64,000 nucleotides of DNA from Pseudomonadales bacterium (GCA_012103505.1 WLWP01000001.1:1178001-1242000); one strand, 5' to 3'; shown: positions 25,732 to 34,157, counted from the first letter of the stretch. Numbers and translations: made by a program. The notes: generated from the letters alone by a model not told the origin.

Positions 25732-26175
25732 GTGGCAACCCTACAGATTGATGAATTCTATCGGGACGCGACAAAGATCTTAGTGAATCTATTCGAGATC
25801 TTTCCACGCCCCGTGACGATTTATGCGGAAGATATTTCGGGTCCAGATGAGCCCGATGAATACGGCGTACACTCGAAACGTTACCAAGCTTGTTTTGCCA
25901 CGATGATGTGGCTAGCTGAAGAAGGCTATACCCGCTACAACGATGTTATTCGGCAGGACGCGCTGGACCAAGTCGTCTTGACCGGCAAGTGTTTTAGCGC
26001 GCTATTGAGTCCCCAGAGTGAAGTAGATAGTTCGGTCGAAGAACAAACTCTCCCTGCCAGCGTTCTTGCTGAAAAAAGTACGCGCATTTATCGCATGCGC
26101 TCTGCACTGGAAAGTCGAAGCAGCGAGCAGATTGCCGAAGCCTTCAGACCGCTACTCGATCGGATGTCAGGCTGA
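25732..26175 (+). CDS. Conserved-looking hypothetical protein coupled to alaA
   Basis: 147-residue protein of no family that I recognise. It starts at GTG 25732, two bases after the alaA stop, without its own Shine-Dalgarno, so translation is probably coupled. It is acidic, soluble and mainly helical. Notable stretches are TKILVNLFEIFPRPVTIYAEDISG (residues 14-37), FATMMWLAEEGYTRYND and VLTGKCFSALLS; the C-terminal third is helical (SLESRSSEQIAEAFRPLLDRM). The pattern could fit a small regulatory or adaptor protein, but I cannot assign a role. Confidence 0.75.
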   Translation: MATLQIDEFYRDATKILVNLFEIFPRPVTIYAEDISGPDEPDEYGVHSKRYQACFATMMWLAEEGYTRYNDVIRQDALDQVVLTGKCFSALLSPQSEVDSSVEEQTLPASVLAEKSTRIYRMRSALESRSSEQIAEAFRPLLDRMSG

Positions 26176-26176
26176 C

Positions 26177-26602
26177 TTAGCTTTTCTCTATGGGTTGTAT
26201 ACGAACCGGTCTACCCTCACACGCACCATCGCCAGTCAGTAAAGCAACCATGTCATCACCCCAGCCGTACTTCGCGGCTCGAAGCTCATGATACTGGTCA
26301 TGCAAGGCATCCGCTGGTGACGCCTGGTAGGTTCTCGTTTGCCCATCCCTGGTCAGTACAAGAGTGGGCTTAGTCGACAAGTGTTCGATCCAGAATGAAT
26401 CCGCAGCTCCATGCTCAATCAAGGCTTCCTCATTCTCGCCGGTGTCCACGATCCAAATGCGTACTTGGCTTGTGCTCGTATCGTCGTTTGCCCGCTCGAG
26501 CGTAACTACCTCCCCAGCGAGCTCCGACGCGCCATAGGTAGCTACCAGAATTAGCACTGGAATGCCTATCAGGATTCCGACTAGCCAAAGAAGAATTTTC
26601 AT
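26177..26602 (-). CDS. Ddn-like nitroreductase/quinone-reductase fold protein, membrane-anchored
   Basis: 141-residue protein with an N-terminal helix (ILLWLVGILIGIPVLILVATY, residues 3-23) followed by a small split-barrel domain: VRIWIVDTGENEEALIEHGAADSFWIEHLSTKPTLVLTRDGQTRTYQA. This resembles the deazaflavin(F420)-dependent nitroreductase/DUF385 family, in which WL.....W...L..P.. is typical. The cofactor (F420, FMN or haem) is not predictable. It is convergent with the preceding gene, with a single base between the two stop codons. Confidence 0.65.
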   Translation of the reverse strand: MKILLWLVGILIGIPVLILVATYGASELAGEVVTLERANDDTSTSQVRIWIVDTGENEEALIEHGAADSFWIEHLSTKPTLVLTRDGQTRTYQASPADALHDQYHELRAAKYGWGDDMVALLTGDGACEGRPVRIQPIEKS

Positions 26603-26685
26603 TGTTTGTATTTTCTCAAGGTCTATAGAATTCAGGCTACAGTCTACTCACACAATACCATCAGCGCTGATGCTTCTGTGCATGC

Positions 26686-26733
26686 GCAGGAATATAAATG
26701 TGCAGGAATATAAATGTGCAGGAATATAAATGT
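26686..26733. repeat. Three tandem copies of a 16-bp unit
   Basis: GCAGGAATATAAATGT is repeated three times without mismatch at 26686-26701, 26702-26717 and 26718-26733, followed by a partial fourth copy (GCAGGAG). It ends just before the stop codon of the methyltransferase gene at 26742. It is non-coding as far as I can tell. Direct repeats without spacers rule out CRISPR. Confidence 0.85.
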
Positions 26734-26741
26734 GCAGGAGA

Positions 26742-27650
26742 CTATCCGTACTTAAATTTCATCACTTTGAGCGCCCTTTCAGGAAATGCGTCCGGAAAAT
26801 CTAGGTGCAATGGGTACTGGGACACGAATGCGGCTTCAGGCGCCCAACGAGCCATTTGGTTGTGTAGAAAGTCTGAACCCAGAAACGGCGAATTTAGGGA
26901 TGCGATTATAGTCGCGTCCGGGTTTGCCAACTCAGACAGCCGTTTGAGGACTTGTCCATAAGATTTTTCCGCAACAAAGCTGCCTCGCTGGTTTGTCGGC
27001 GGATCGATGATGATTACGTCATACGGTCCAAACTGACGGATCTTCCACCACGACTTGAAAAGGTTGTGCGGAATCATTCGAACTCGCCTTGTATCTTGCC
27101 CGTTTAGCTGATGGTTTCTGTTACCGAGCTCAAGCGCATTACGGCTCATGTCGTTATTGACCACAGACGCGGCGCCATGGTGCAGTGCAGAAACCGAAAA
27201 TGCACAAGTGTAAGCGAATAAATTGAGCACCTTTTTGCCTTCGACCTCGAGCGCAATATCTTGACGGACGTGGCCCATATCAAGAAAGAGCCCAACGTTT
27301 TGGTTTCGCGTCGGTTGTATCCAATAATCTAGCCCCCCCTCCGCCGCGACCACTTCGTCTGGCACGTCACCACGGACAACCTTGGATTGTGTTCCGCGTC
27401 CAGCTCTTTGTTGAACGACAACGCCCGCAACGTCAGTTATCTCTGAGCACAAAGCATCCACCAAATCATCAACAACAGAATTCTCTACAGGTTGGTGAAA
27501 GACTATTTGCAGATAAGCAGCCCATGCCGTGACCGTGACGTGTTCGAGGCCAGGAAAAGTGTGACCACGGCCATGGAATAGCCGTCGAGCTTGGTTTGAT
27601 TTACTCCATTTCGAAGCACACTCAACGACTACGGTCGAGTAATTAGACAC
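26742..27650 (-). CDS. Class I SAM-dependent methyltransferase, RlmI/RlmK-like
   Basis: 302-residue protein resembling the catalytic half of 23S rRNA methyltransferases RlmI/RlmK. It has a short N-terminal beta domain (about 1-115) where the PUA-like part would be, then GLDYWIQPTRNQNVGLFLDMGHVR, the SAM-binding VLNLFAYTCAFSVSALHHGA (about 141-160), VNNDMSRNALELGNRNHQLNG and the catalytic DPPTNQRGSF (about 217-226). No cysteine lies next to the DPP motif. The target (rRNA base) is inferred from the family only. Its start overlaps the end of the ATP-NAD kinase-like gene by 8 bases. Confidence 0.85.
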   Translation of the reverse strand: MSNYSTVVVECASKWSKSNQARRLFHGRGHTFPGLEHVTVTAWAAYLQIVFHQPVENSVVDDLVDALCSEITDVAGVVVQQRAGRGTQSKVVRGDVPDEVVAAEGGLDYWIQPTRNQNVGLFLDMGHVRQDIALEVEGKKVLNLFAYTCAFSVSALHHGAASVVNNDMSRNALELGNRNHQLNGQDTRRVRMIPHNLFKSWWKIRQFGPYDVIIIDPPTNQRGSFVAEKSYGQVLKRLSELANPDATIIASLNSPFLGSDFLHNQMARWAPEAAFVSQYPLHLDFPDAFPERALKVMKFKYG

Positions 27651-28722
27651 TTGCGCTGTCTACTCGATAAAGAAGTCTATCTTCGTATCCAGTAACAATT
27701 TCGTATAGCCCAGCCAACTCAGCGTCAACTTTCGCATCGTTCGTGTCTACCAGTAGCGGGCGCCCTTCTAGTGAGTTCAACTTTGTTCGCGTAGCCACGA
27801 TTGTTAATTGTGAGTTCATGTCCAAGCGGCGAAGTACTTCTGCGCTCATTTGTTGATTGCCGCGCCCAAACAGGAAACCCTGAACGTCCGGGAAGCTCAC
27901 TAAAAAGTGTGGCGAACCCGAAAGATTGCGCAAATCGTGTTCAGTCGCGTCCAAAGTGCTCCCTGTATCCGAATAGATATCGAAACCACGCAGGGTAGCG
28001 CCGGAATCCAGAACAGACTTGATTTGGAACGTCGTACCGCCGGGACCGATGGCAAGGGGGCTCTGTTGCAAAACACGCTCGCGAAGCTCGGCGATGATTT
28101 CATCAACCGCAAGTGTTTCATTTTCGCGACCACCTGACTTTGTGTGTTGTATCCAGCCGCTGACCTCTGGAACCCGCAGCTCGCCAAAAGAAATGACTGC
28201 TTCACCCTGGTCATCCCAATCACGGACTTCGCGAGAAATAGGTGCCACCATTCCACCAGTTACCAATTCTGCAATGACTTTTCCGGCAGCCTGCGGGGAT
28301 ACGGCAAATACACCACTGTGCATCTTGACCCCTGCAGGCACCCCAAGACACGGGATATCGGCGTTGCAGGATGCGAGCACATCTCGAGCAGTACCGTCGC
28401 CGCCGACGAATACGATGCAATCGGTTAGTGCGTGATGTTTTCGGACCATCTCGACTGTATTCTTCGGTCCGTCAGGTTCATTGGCTAAAATCTCAACCTC
28501 GTTGAAGCCACACCCAACGAGGAGAGCGGCAACAGCTTCGTTGGCAAACCAATGAATTGAATTCGTGCCCACTTCTTGGCTTAACACGGATAAGAACGAG
28601 CGAGCACGTTCATGCGCAAGTGGTTGCGCCCCGCGGTGGAGTGCTTCGGTCTGCAGCGCAATTCCATCAGAACCTTTTAGCCCAACTGAACCACCTAAAC
28701 CAGCCACCGGATTCAGCACCAT
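27643..28722 (-). CDS. ATP-NAD kinase-like protein
   Basis: 359 residues from ATG 28722 (MVLNPVAGLGGSVGLKGSDG), 14 bases after the TAG of the upstream gene; a TTG at 28767 would overlap that gene. It is related to the NAD/diacylglycerol kinase fold: NPVAGLGG at the N-terminus and the nucleotide loop FVGGDGTARDVL (GGDGT), followed by LGVPAGVKMHSGVFA. The length and the VPAGVKMHSGVFA segment fit the ATP-NAD kinase-like group also found with acetoin catabolism genes (AcoX-like), distinct from the housekeeping NadK. The substrate is uncertain. Confidence 0.85.
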   Translation of the reverse strand: MVLNPVAGLGGSVGLKGSDGIALQTEALHRGAQPLAHERARSFLSVLSQEVGTNSIHWFANEAVAALLVGCGFNEVEILANEPDGPKNTVEMVRKHHALTDCIVFVGGDGTARDVLASCNADIPCLGVPAGVKMHSGVFAVSPQAAGKVIAELVTGGMVAPISREVRDWDDQGEAVISFGELRVPEVSGWIQHTKSGGRENETLAVDEIIAELRERVLQQSPLAIGPGGTTFQIKSVLDSGATLRGFDIYSDTGSTLDATEHDLRNLSGSPHFLVSFPDVQGFLFGRGNQQMSAEVLRRLDMNSQLTIVATRTKLNSLEGRPLLVDTNDAKVDAELAGLYEIVTGYEDRLLYRVDSASV

Positions 28723-28735
28723 TAGGCAGCGTAGG

Positions 28736-29824
28736 CTAGGCAAACGAAATTCCCAGCTCGGCAGCAACCTGCTCAGCGATTGCTAGCGAGGCGGTCAGCC
28801 CGGGCGATTCGATTCCAAGTAGATTAACAAGTCCGCCAACACCATGCGTTGAGGGGCCCGAGATTTCAAAATCGATAAAACCAGCCTCCGGCGGCGCTAT
28901 TTTAGGTCGTATACCCGTATAACCTGGATGCAATCTAGCTGGATCGACCGCTGGGTAATACGCACTTATGGCTTGCACAAAATTGTCGAAATGAGACTCA
29001 TCAAAGTCGTAGTTGATTTCCCCAATCCAGCGAACGTCTGGCCCGAATTTTACTTGGCCTGCCAAATCTAGGGTCACATGCACACCCAATCCTCCCGGTT
29101 CAGCTGTGGGATAGACAAGCCGAGAGAATGGTTGTTTACCGGCATAGCTGTAGTAGTGACCTATTGCATAGTATGCGTCAGGAGCGTCCACCATCTTATG
29201 CGCAAGACTGGGCGCATAGAGACCACCCGCGTTGATGAGATTATCGCAACTTAGAGTGAAGTCCTCCGTCTCAACTTCTATCCCTTGAGAAGTTTTTTTG
29301 AGCTCTTTAACCACGGTCTTAAAAGCGATCATACCGTGTGCGGCTTCGAGAATGCCTTGCAGAGACAACATGTACGCATGTGAATCAATAATGCCCGTCG
29401 ACGGAGAAAGTACGCCTCCGACGGTACGGACTTCAGGTTCCATCTCGCTCACTTCCTCCGCCGAAAGCCAAGCAAGGTCGGGGACACCGTTGGCGGATGC
29501 TTTGTCGACGTAGGCTTGCACCGTCGGGATTTGATGTGACCGACTGGCAACAATGATCTTTCCGCATTGACGATGAGGCACGTTGAATTCTTGGCAGTGT
29601 TCGTAAAGGAGTTTTTTGCCACGTACACACAGGACTGCTTTGCGAGAATCTTGCGGATAGTAAATACCGGCATGAATCACTTCGGAATTCCTGGAGCTAG
29701 TTTCGCTTCCGATAAGATCGTGCTGCTCCAGCACAAGTACTTCTTGGCCACTCTGGGCGAGCTTTGCTGCAACAGCGAGGCCAACAACGCCTGCTCCGAT
29801 GACTATGGTCTCAACTTTATCCAA
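28736..29824 (-). CDS. FAD-dependent oxidoreductase, L-2-hydroxyglutarate oxidase-like
   Basis: About 362 residues from TTG 29824, which has GCGGAG about 8 bases upstream and overlaps the epmC stop region; 29 extra residues upstream in frame (MMPTVQMPKRKRQ...) overlap epmC. DAO-fold flavoprotein: VETIVIGAGVVGLAVAAKLAQSGQEVLVLEQ for FAD, then SRNSEVIHAGIYYPQDSRKA, characteristic of the LhgO/L2HGDH family that oxidises L-2-hydroxyglutarate to 2-oxoglutarate, and GYTGIRPKI near the end. Electron acceptor unknown. Confidence 0.9.
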   Translation of the reverse strand: MDKVETIVIGAGVVGLAVAAKLAQSGQEVLVLEQHDLIGSETSSRNSEVIHAGIYYPQDSRKAVLCVRGKKLLYEHCQEFNVPHRQCGKIIVASRSHQIPTVQAYVDKASANGVPDLAWLSAEEVSEMEPEVRTVGGVLSPSTGIIDSHAYMLSLQGILEAAHGMIAFKTVVKELKKTSQGIEVETEDFTLSCDNLINAGGLYAPSLAHKMVDAPDAYYAIGHYYSYAGKQPFSRLVYPTAEPGGLGVHVTLDLAGQVKFGPDVRWIGEINYDFDESHFDNFVQAISAYYPAVDPARLHPGYTGIRPKIAPPEAGFIDFEISGPSTHGVGGLVNLLGIESPGLTASLAIAEQVAAELGISFA

Positions 29825-30404
29825 ACGGGGTCTCCGCAGAGCCCGCGACAACGCTAGATTGCTTAGCCACGGTTGTCGTTTTCGCTTTGGCATCTGCACT
29901 GTTGGCATCAATCAACAAAATCGATTGATTAAACTGCCAAGCCCTCGCGCCAGCCAGTTCAGTCATCCACTGAAGTGTCGTCTGTTCATAGCCTGTAACG
30001 CGTTGCTCAAACTCTGCGGTAAGTTCTTCATGTTCTGGATCGAAGTCATCGGTGCTCACTCGGAATGCTAAACCAGCAGACTGGCTAAACACACGCTCAA
30101 GCGACTGCGCTCGTAATTCAGCTTTGAAGAACGCGATTTGCTCTTGTCGTGTCCTTGGTGGCGGCAAATACTCAAAACCAAAGTCCGGGAGTTGACGCTG
30201 CGTTTTGTTCACGAGGCACCAATGTGCGACTTCGTGCAAAGCGCTAGCCGCGTAATCTGCCCGGTACCGGAGTACTGCGATTGGCGCATCGGGGTTTGCG
30301 TGCGCGGGTAGGTACCAAGGTTCCTCTGCACCGCCCTCCAATACCGTGTTCTCTGACACTTTGAAACAGGTGTTAAATGCCTGTACGAGTCGAACTTGGT
30401 CCAC
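29817..30404 (-). CDS. epmC: Elongation factor P hydroxylase
   Basis: Hydroxylates the beta-lysyl-lysine of EF-P after EpmA/EpmB modification. The diagnostic metal site HEVAHWCLVNKTQRQLPDFGFEYLPPPR matches the HE-I/V-x-HWC pattern of EpmC (YfcM). I choose GTG 30404 (about 195 residues: DQVRLVQAFNTCF), which follows GGGGTG and the upstream stop codon; an ATG at 30437 overlaps the previous gene. The C-terminal 35 residues (DANSADAKAKTTTVAKQ...) look disordered. epmA, epmB and efp are not in the window. Confidence 0.9.
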   Translation of the reverse strand: MDQVRLVQAFNTCFKVSENTVLEGGAEEPWYLPAHANPDAPIAVLRYRADYAASALHEVAHWCLVNKTQRQLPDFGFEYLPPPRTRQEQIAFFKAELRAQSLERVFSQSAGLAFRVSTDDFDPEHEELTAEFEQRVTGYEQTTLQWMTELAGARAWQFNQSILLIDANSADAKAKTTTVAKQSSVVAGSAETPFG

Positions 30405-30408
30405 ACTA

Positions 30409-30876
30409 TCACCCCGTCTGCGCAGTCGGATGTGCACTTAACATAGCCATGTAGGCTGGCGTCAAAAACTGCTCACCGGCCAAAAGATGCGACATGTAGT
30501 CTCGTGATGGCAGTTTTCCGGCGCTAATTACCCCGGGATTCGCAAAATAGGTCCAACACCATTCTGCGCGCTCTGCGGTATCGACCAATACCGCGTCACG
30601 GCCGTAGTTCCATGGTGCGCGCTCAAATGGGTCCATTTTGAATATCTCGGCATCGGTTGATAGGTCGTAAAGAACACCTTCTACACACTCGCCACGTTTG
30701 AACTGAACATTTGCGTGGGCAATATCAGCATGAGTAGTAGAGACCTTGTTGAAAACTAGACGAAAATCGCGGAGCGTGGCGGATTGTGCTCGGACAACCT
30801 GCAGGCCACGTTCTTGGACTCGCGCCGGGTTCATATTGGACCCATACGCGAAGTATTTTAATATGTTATTTATCAA
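30409..30876 (-). CDS. Gamma-glutamylcyclotransferase-like (AIG2/GGCT fold) protein
   Basis: About 155 residues from TTG 30876, 4 bases after the TusA-like stop; the 55 residues further upstream in frame overlap the TusA gene and look non-coding. It carries the family start YFAYGSNMNPARV, the VFNKVSTTHADIAHANV segment and the catalytic Glu in MDPFERAP. Such enzymes form 5-oxoproline from gamma-glutamyl compounds, but many GGCT-fold proteins have other substrates. It sits between tusA-like and epmC in a tight minus-strand operon. Confidence 0.87.
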   Translation of the reverse strand: MINNILKYFAYGSNMNPARVQERGLQVVRAQSATLRDFRLVFNKVSTTHADIAHANVQFKRGECVEGVLYDLSTDAEIFKMDPFERAPWNYGRDAVLVDTAERAEWCWTYFANPGVISAGKLPSRDYMSHLLAGEQFLTPAYMAMLSAHPTAQTG

Positions 30877-30880
30877 ATAG

Positions 30881-31180
30881 TTACTTAAGTTTTTTAATAT
30901 AAAACTCAAATGGATCAACGTCCATATTCGCCGTGAGTAACTCATGGCCCATAAAACGACAGTAGTTGCTAAAGTCGCGCTCTGTAGAAGGGTCTGTCGC
31001 AAGAATTCGAATCGTCGCCCCAACAGGCATCTCACGGACACAATTTCTCAAGAGCATCAATGGCTCCGGACATAGGAGCCCCTGGGCGTCCAACTCTTGT
31101 TGATGCGCGAAGGAAGGTCCTTGTTTTGTGCTGTCAGTATCTTCTTGCATCGCTCTATCATCCATCGATCTGTCATCCAT
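30881..31180 (-). CDS. TusA-family sulfurtransferase/sulfur carrier
   Basis: 99-residue protein with the TusA signature LDAQGLLCPEPLMLLRNCVREMPVG, whose Cys carries persulfide sulfur, and a conserved SNYCRFMGHELL ending. The first 25 residues include a short duplicated segment (MDDRSMDDRAM), so ATG 31150 is a possible true start. TusA relays sulfur to tRNA thiolation or other pathways; this copy lies with epmC and a GGCT-like gene, not with its usual partners. Confidence 0.9.
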   Translation of the reverse strand: MDDRSMDDRAMQEDTDSTKQGPSFAHQQELDAQGLLCPEPLMLLRNCVREMPVGATIRILATDPSTERDFSNYCRFMGHELLTANMDVDPFEFYIKKLK

Positions 31181-31289
31181 AGTCTAGGCAGTCGAAACCG
31201 CCCCTATTTTTTCCCTTGGTCAGTTGATTGTGCCAGCAGCATGTTAAGTCGGTTTGTGCAAGAATTCACCGCGCGTTTCAACATCTCTA

Positions 31290-31318
31290 TTGACAGCAAA
31301 ATCAGTACTCAACAGACT
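31290..31318 (+). promoter_or_regulatory. Candidate promoter for the envelope-machine operon
   Basis: In the 233-bp space between tusA-like (minus) and the operon (plus), TTGACA (31290-31295) is a perfect -35 hexamer. A 17-base spacer leads to CAGACT (31313-31318), a poor -10. It is the best sigma-70-like match in this space but weak. The rest of the gap shows no terminator or known operator. Confidence 0.3.
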
Positions 31319-31413
31319 CGAACTGAATGCAGCATTTGTGGTCCAAATAGAACGTTAAAGCCCGGCTGGGTGCGTCAAAAACCTAGGCTTGTACAACATG
31401 AAAAATATAACAG

Positions 31414-33162
31414 GTGAATAGATTGCTGCCTTTGGCCGAAATCAAATGTCTGGGCACGCGAACAGTCGCTGTTTTGTTGCTCTGTTTTGGCCTCGGCACC
31501 GCGTCGGCGCAAGATGCAGAAACGCCGATTCCTGAAGAAAGCACCACCGTCCAAGCGTCACCAATACCAACAAACTCAGCCGAGTTATCATCAGTTGAGG
31601 ATGGCGAAGAAGTACCGGTCGTTGAAAGTGAGTCCACTGTCGAACCAGCGAAAAAGCTCGATACAGCGGATACGGAACAACAAGCCTCCAGAATAGAATC
31701 CAGAAGAAAAGAATCCACAAAAACAGAAACGCCTGACAAAACAGAAGACGCCCTTGAAATAGCAGAGTCACTGACCCAGCCAGATCAAGGTTTCGTTCAA
31801 CAAGACTTCGGCGAGTATGCATTCTTTCAACAGCAAATCGAACGCGGCGAAGCCGAAGCTGCTCAGGCCTCACTCGAGGTAACGATAGATCAAATTGAAA
31901 CGCTACATCATCGTTACCACGAGGACCTGGTTGAGCCTTTGACCTTACTGGGCGATGCACAAGTTGCCCAGTCGATGCACGATGAAGCGATTGAAAGCTA
32001 TGCTCGTGGTCGGCATATCGCAAGAGTTAGTCATGGACTATTCAGCGAACAACAACTCCCTGTTGTCTATCGAGAAGCTGACGTATTCAAAGCCGTAGGA
32101 GATTTAGACGCGGCGGCTGAACGAGAAGAGTATGCATACGAAGTCGCACGACGCCTTTTTGCTGGGCCCGACCCCAACGTTATACCTGCCCTCTCACGAC
32201 TCGCGACTTTCTATATAGACACTTATAACCCCATCAGTGCGCGCACACTGCTTATACGTGCAATGTCAGTCCACGAACGCAATGGTACTGACACCAGTCC
32301 CGAGGCGATTCCATTACTTCGAAGCATTGCGCAAACTCACAAGCTGGTTCGTTTCCCTCCGTATTACGTCACGACATCAAACGACAATCGCCTTGAGGGT
32401 CCGACCCCATCACTCACAACCGCTGAACTCGACGGTCAATATGTTGTCATCAACAGTTTTCCGGAAGGTGAGAAGGCGTTGCAAAAAGTCGTTGAGATTC
32501 AGCGTCAGAACTTTCCTGCCCGACCAACACTAGAACTGGATGCGATCCTAGAATTGGCTGACTGGCATCTTCTGTTCGGTCGGTTCCAAGCGGCCCACAC
32601 GCTGTACAACCATGTCTTTCTACGGATGGCAGAGCACAACCAGAAGCCGGAAGAGTTTTTTGCGACTCCGACCATGCTCTACTTTCCTCGACCGGAAAAC
32701 CCACGCGCTCCAGCGTTTCGTGATCGCGGCGATGAGATTGCAGAGGGACTCGTTTCCTTAAGTTTCACCGTGACACCAAATGGTCAGATACGCGCTCTTA
32801 AAACCTTGAATTCCGAACCGGAAAAGTTAATGGATTTCCGTGTGCGACGGAGCATGCGTGTGGCGAAGTTCAGACCTCGATATGTTGAAGGCGAACCGGT
32901 TAACGCCAACGAACAGACGTTTACCTATCGATTCCCGTTTTATCCGCTACGCGCGGCGGACCCCCTTGATGAAAGCATCGGTCCCGATACGGAAGAAATA
33001 GACCCTTCAGGTGAAGATTCACCAGACACCACGGAGCTTGTACCTAACGAAGGAGAAATTTCACGGGCTGGAGAACTAACAGCTGGTACTCGTACAGTTG
33101 CTGTTCAGGAATCAAACGATATCCTGAAATCCCTCCCTTACCGATTGGAGATTGCCCAGTGA
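31414..33162 (+). CDS. Secreted TPR protein with TonB C-terminal domain (operon gene 1)
   Basis: 582-residue exported protein. The GTG start gives a signal peptide, TRTVAVLLLCFGLGTASA, cleaved near residue 32. A Ser/Thr/Glu-rich disordered stretch follows (33-125), then helical TPR-like repeats (about 135-400: DLVEPLTLLGDAQVAQSMHDEAIESYARG and NVIPALSRLATFYIDTYNPISARTLL). At about 440-515 is a TonB C-terminal-type domain: LVSLSFTVTPNGQIRALKTL, VRRSMRVAKFRPRYVEGEPV, FTYRFPF. It lacks the inner-membrane anchor and proline linker of TonB, so the domain here is probably a periplasmic interaction module. It overlaps the next gene by 4 bp (GTGA). Confidence 0.82.
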   Translation: MNRLLPLAEIKCLGTRTVAVLLLCFGLGTASAQDAETPIPEESTTVQASPIPTNSAELSSVEDGEEVPVVESESTVEPAKKLDTADTEQQASRIESRRKESTKTETPDKTEDALEIAESLTQPDQGFVQQDFGEYAFFQQQIERGEAEAAQASLEVTIDQIETLHHRYHEDLVEPLTLLGDAQVAQSMHDEAIESYARGRHIARVSHGLFSEQQLPVVYREADVFKAVGDLDAAAEREEYAYEVARRLFAGPDPNVIPALSRLATFYIDTYNPISARTLLIRAMSVHERNGTDTSPEAIPLLRSIAQTHKLVRFPPYYVTTSNDNRLEGPTPSLTTAELDGQYVVINSFPEGEKALQKVVEIQRQNFPARPTLELDAILELADWHLLFGRFQAAHTLYNHVFLRMAEHNQKPEEFFATPTMLYFPRPENPRAPAFRDRGDEIAEGLVSLSFTVTPNGQIRALKTLNSEPEKLMDFRVRRSMRVAKFRPRYVEGEPVNANEQTFTYRFPFYPLRAADPLDESIGPDTEEIDPSGEDSPDTTELVPNEGEISRAGELTAGTRTVAVQESNDILKSLPYRLEIAQ

Positions 33163-34157
33163 TTAAAATAGCTGGCTGGTGCGCAATCTTACTACTGATC
33201 GCCGCTTGCGCACCCATTACGCCTTTGCCAGGCGGTGGTGTCTCAATGCCCTCTCCCCCAAGTTCAGGTGGCTCTTCGGGCGGATCATCGGGCGGTTCCT
33301 CTGGGGGTGGCGGCGCTTCTGGTGGCGGTCAATCTGGCGGTGGCGCAGGTGGCGGAGAGCCATCCAGTTACGACCCACTACCCGGTGGTGGTGGCGGTCT
33401 CGGTGGACCAGGCGGAGCAGGCGGGCCAAACGGATCAGGTGGTGGCAGTGGCGGCGAAGGTGAGGAAGGCGAACAAGATGGTTCCGGTAGTGGTGGTCAA
33501 GGTAATGGCAACGGCGGTGATGGCGACATCGGTTGGGAAGACATTGCGGGGACTGGCGGTAGCGGTGACGGCGAAGGCGATGGATGGGAAACCAGCAATT
33601 CCCTACCTGGCGGCGAATCCGGAAATGGTCAAGGTGGCATTCTTCCTGGCGATGGCTCTGGTGGGCAAGCTGATGGCTCTGGTGGCCAAGCCGAGGGTAA
33701 TGGACCTGGCGGTTCTGGTGGCGGCTCCGGTGAAGGCGATGAGCTGGGCGCGGGTGGCCAGGGCGGCAGTGGTCAAGGTGGCAAAGACGGATCCGGCGAT
33801 GATGAGTTTGCTGGCGCCCTGGAAGAATTTGACGGCGAGATACTCTCTGAAAGAGAGGCGTCTAAGACTGGATCGGGTGTCGGACCAGGTGGTGGCGTGT
33901 TGACGCCTGGAGAATCCAGCGCAGGCGGTGGTGGCAATTCCGAACAAGGAGCGCCACTACCTCAAGTTGTGTCAAGAAGCGTACCCTCAGCCCCCCCGCC
34001 ACCACGACGAGGTACGGAAGGCGTTCCGGAAAACTTACCTGATGCCCGTGATGATGACATTATTGCCCGACAGCTGAGAGAGGCTGCTATGCAGGAAACC
34101 GATCCTGAGCTAAAGGAGAAGCTCTGGGAAGAATATCGTAAGTACAAAAAAGGCTAA
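33159..34157 (+). CDS. Glycine-rich lipoprotein (operon gene 2)
   Basis: 332-residue lipoprotein: GWCAILLLIAAC places the acylated Cys at residue 17, with Ala at +2, so the Lol system should send it to the outer membrane. Residues 20-260 are extremely rich in Gly with Ser, Asp, Glu and Gln and certainly lack an ordinary fold. The last 40 residues (ARDDDIIARQLREAAMQETDPELKEKLWEEYRKYKKG) form a charged helix that could bind a partner. GTG start overlapping the previous TGA; the next gene begins at the base after its stop. A long alternative frame (33235-33903) exists only because of GGN repeats. Confidence 0.8.
   Translation: MIKIAGWCAILLLIAACAPITPLPGGGVSMPSPPSSGGSSGGSSGGSSGGGGASGGGQSGGGAGGGEPSSYDPLPGGGGGLGGPGGAGGPNGSGGGSGGEGEEGEQDGSGSGGQGNGNGGDGDIGWEDIAGTGGSGDGEGDGWETSNSLPGGESGNGQGGILPGDGSGGQADGSGGQAEGNGPGGSGGGSGEGDELGAGGQGGSGQGGKDGSGDDEFAGALEEFDGEILSEREASKTGSGVGPGGGVLTPGESSAGGGGNSEQGAPLPQVVSRSVPSAPPPPRRGTEGVPENLPDARDDDIIARQLREAAMQETDPELKEKLWEEYRKYKKG

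Noticed and set aside
26686..26733. CRISPR-like array
   Set aside because: Units are 16 bp, directly adjacent without spacers, and only three; no cas genes.
33235..33903. 222-codon alternative frame in the glycine-rich lipoprotein gene
   Set aside because: Produced by repeated GGN triplets read one base out of frame; no start signals, and the main frame has a proper lipoprotein signal.
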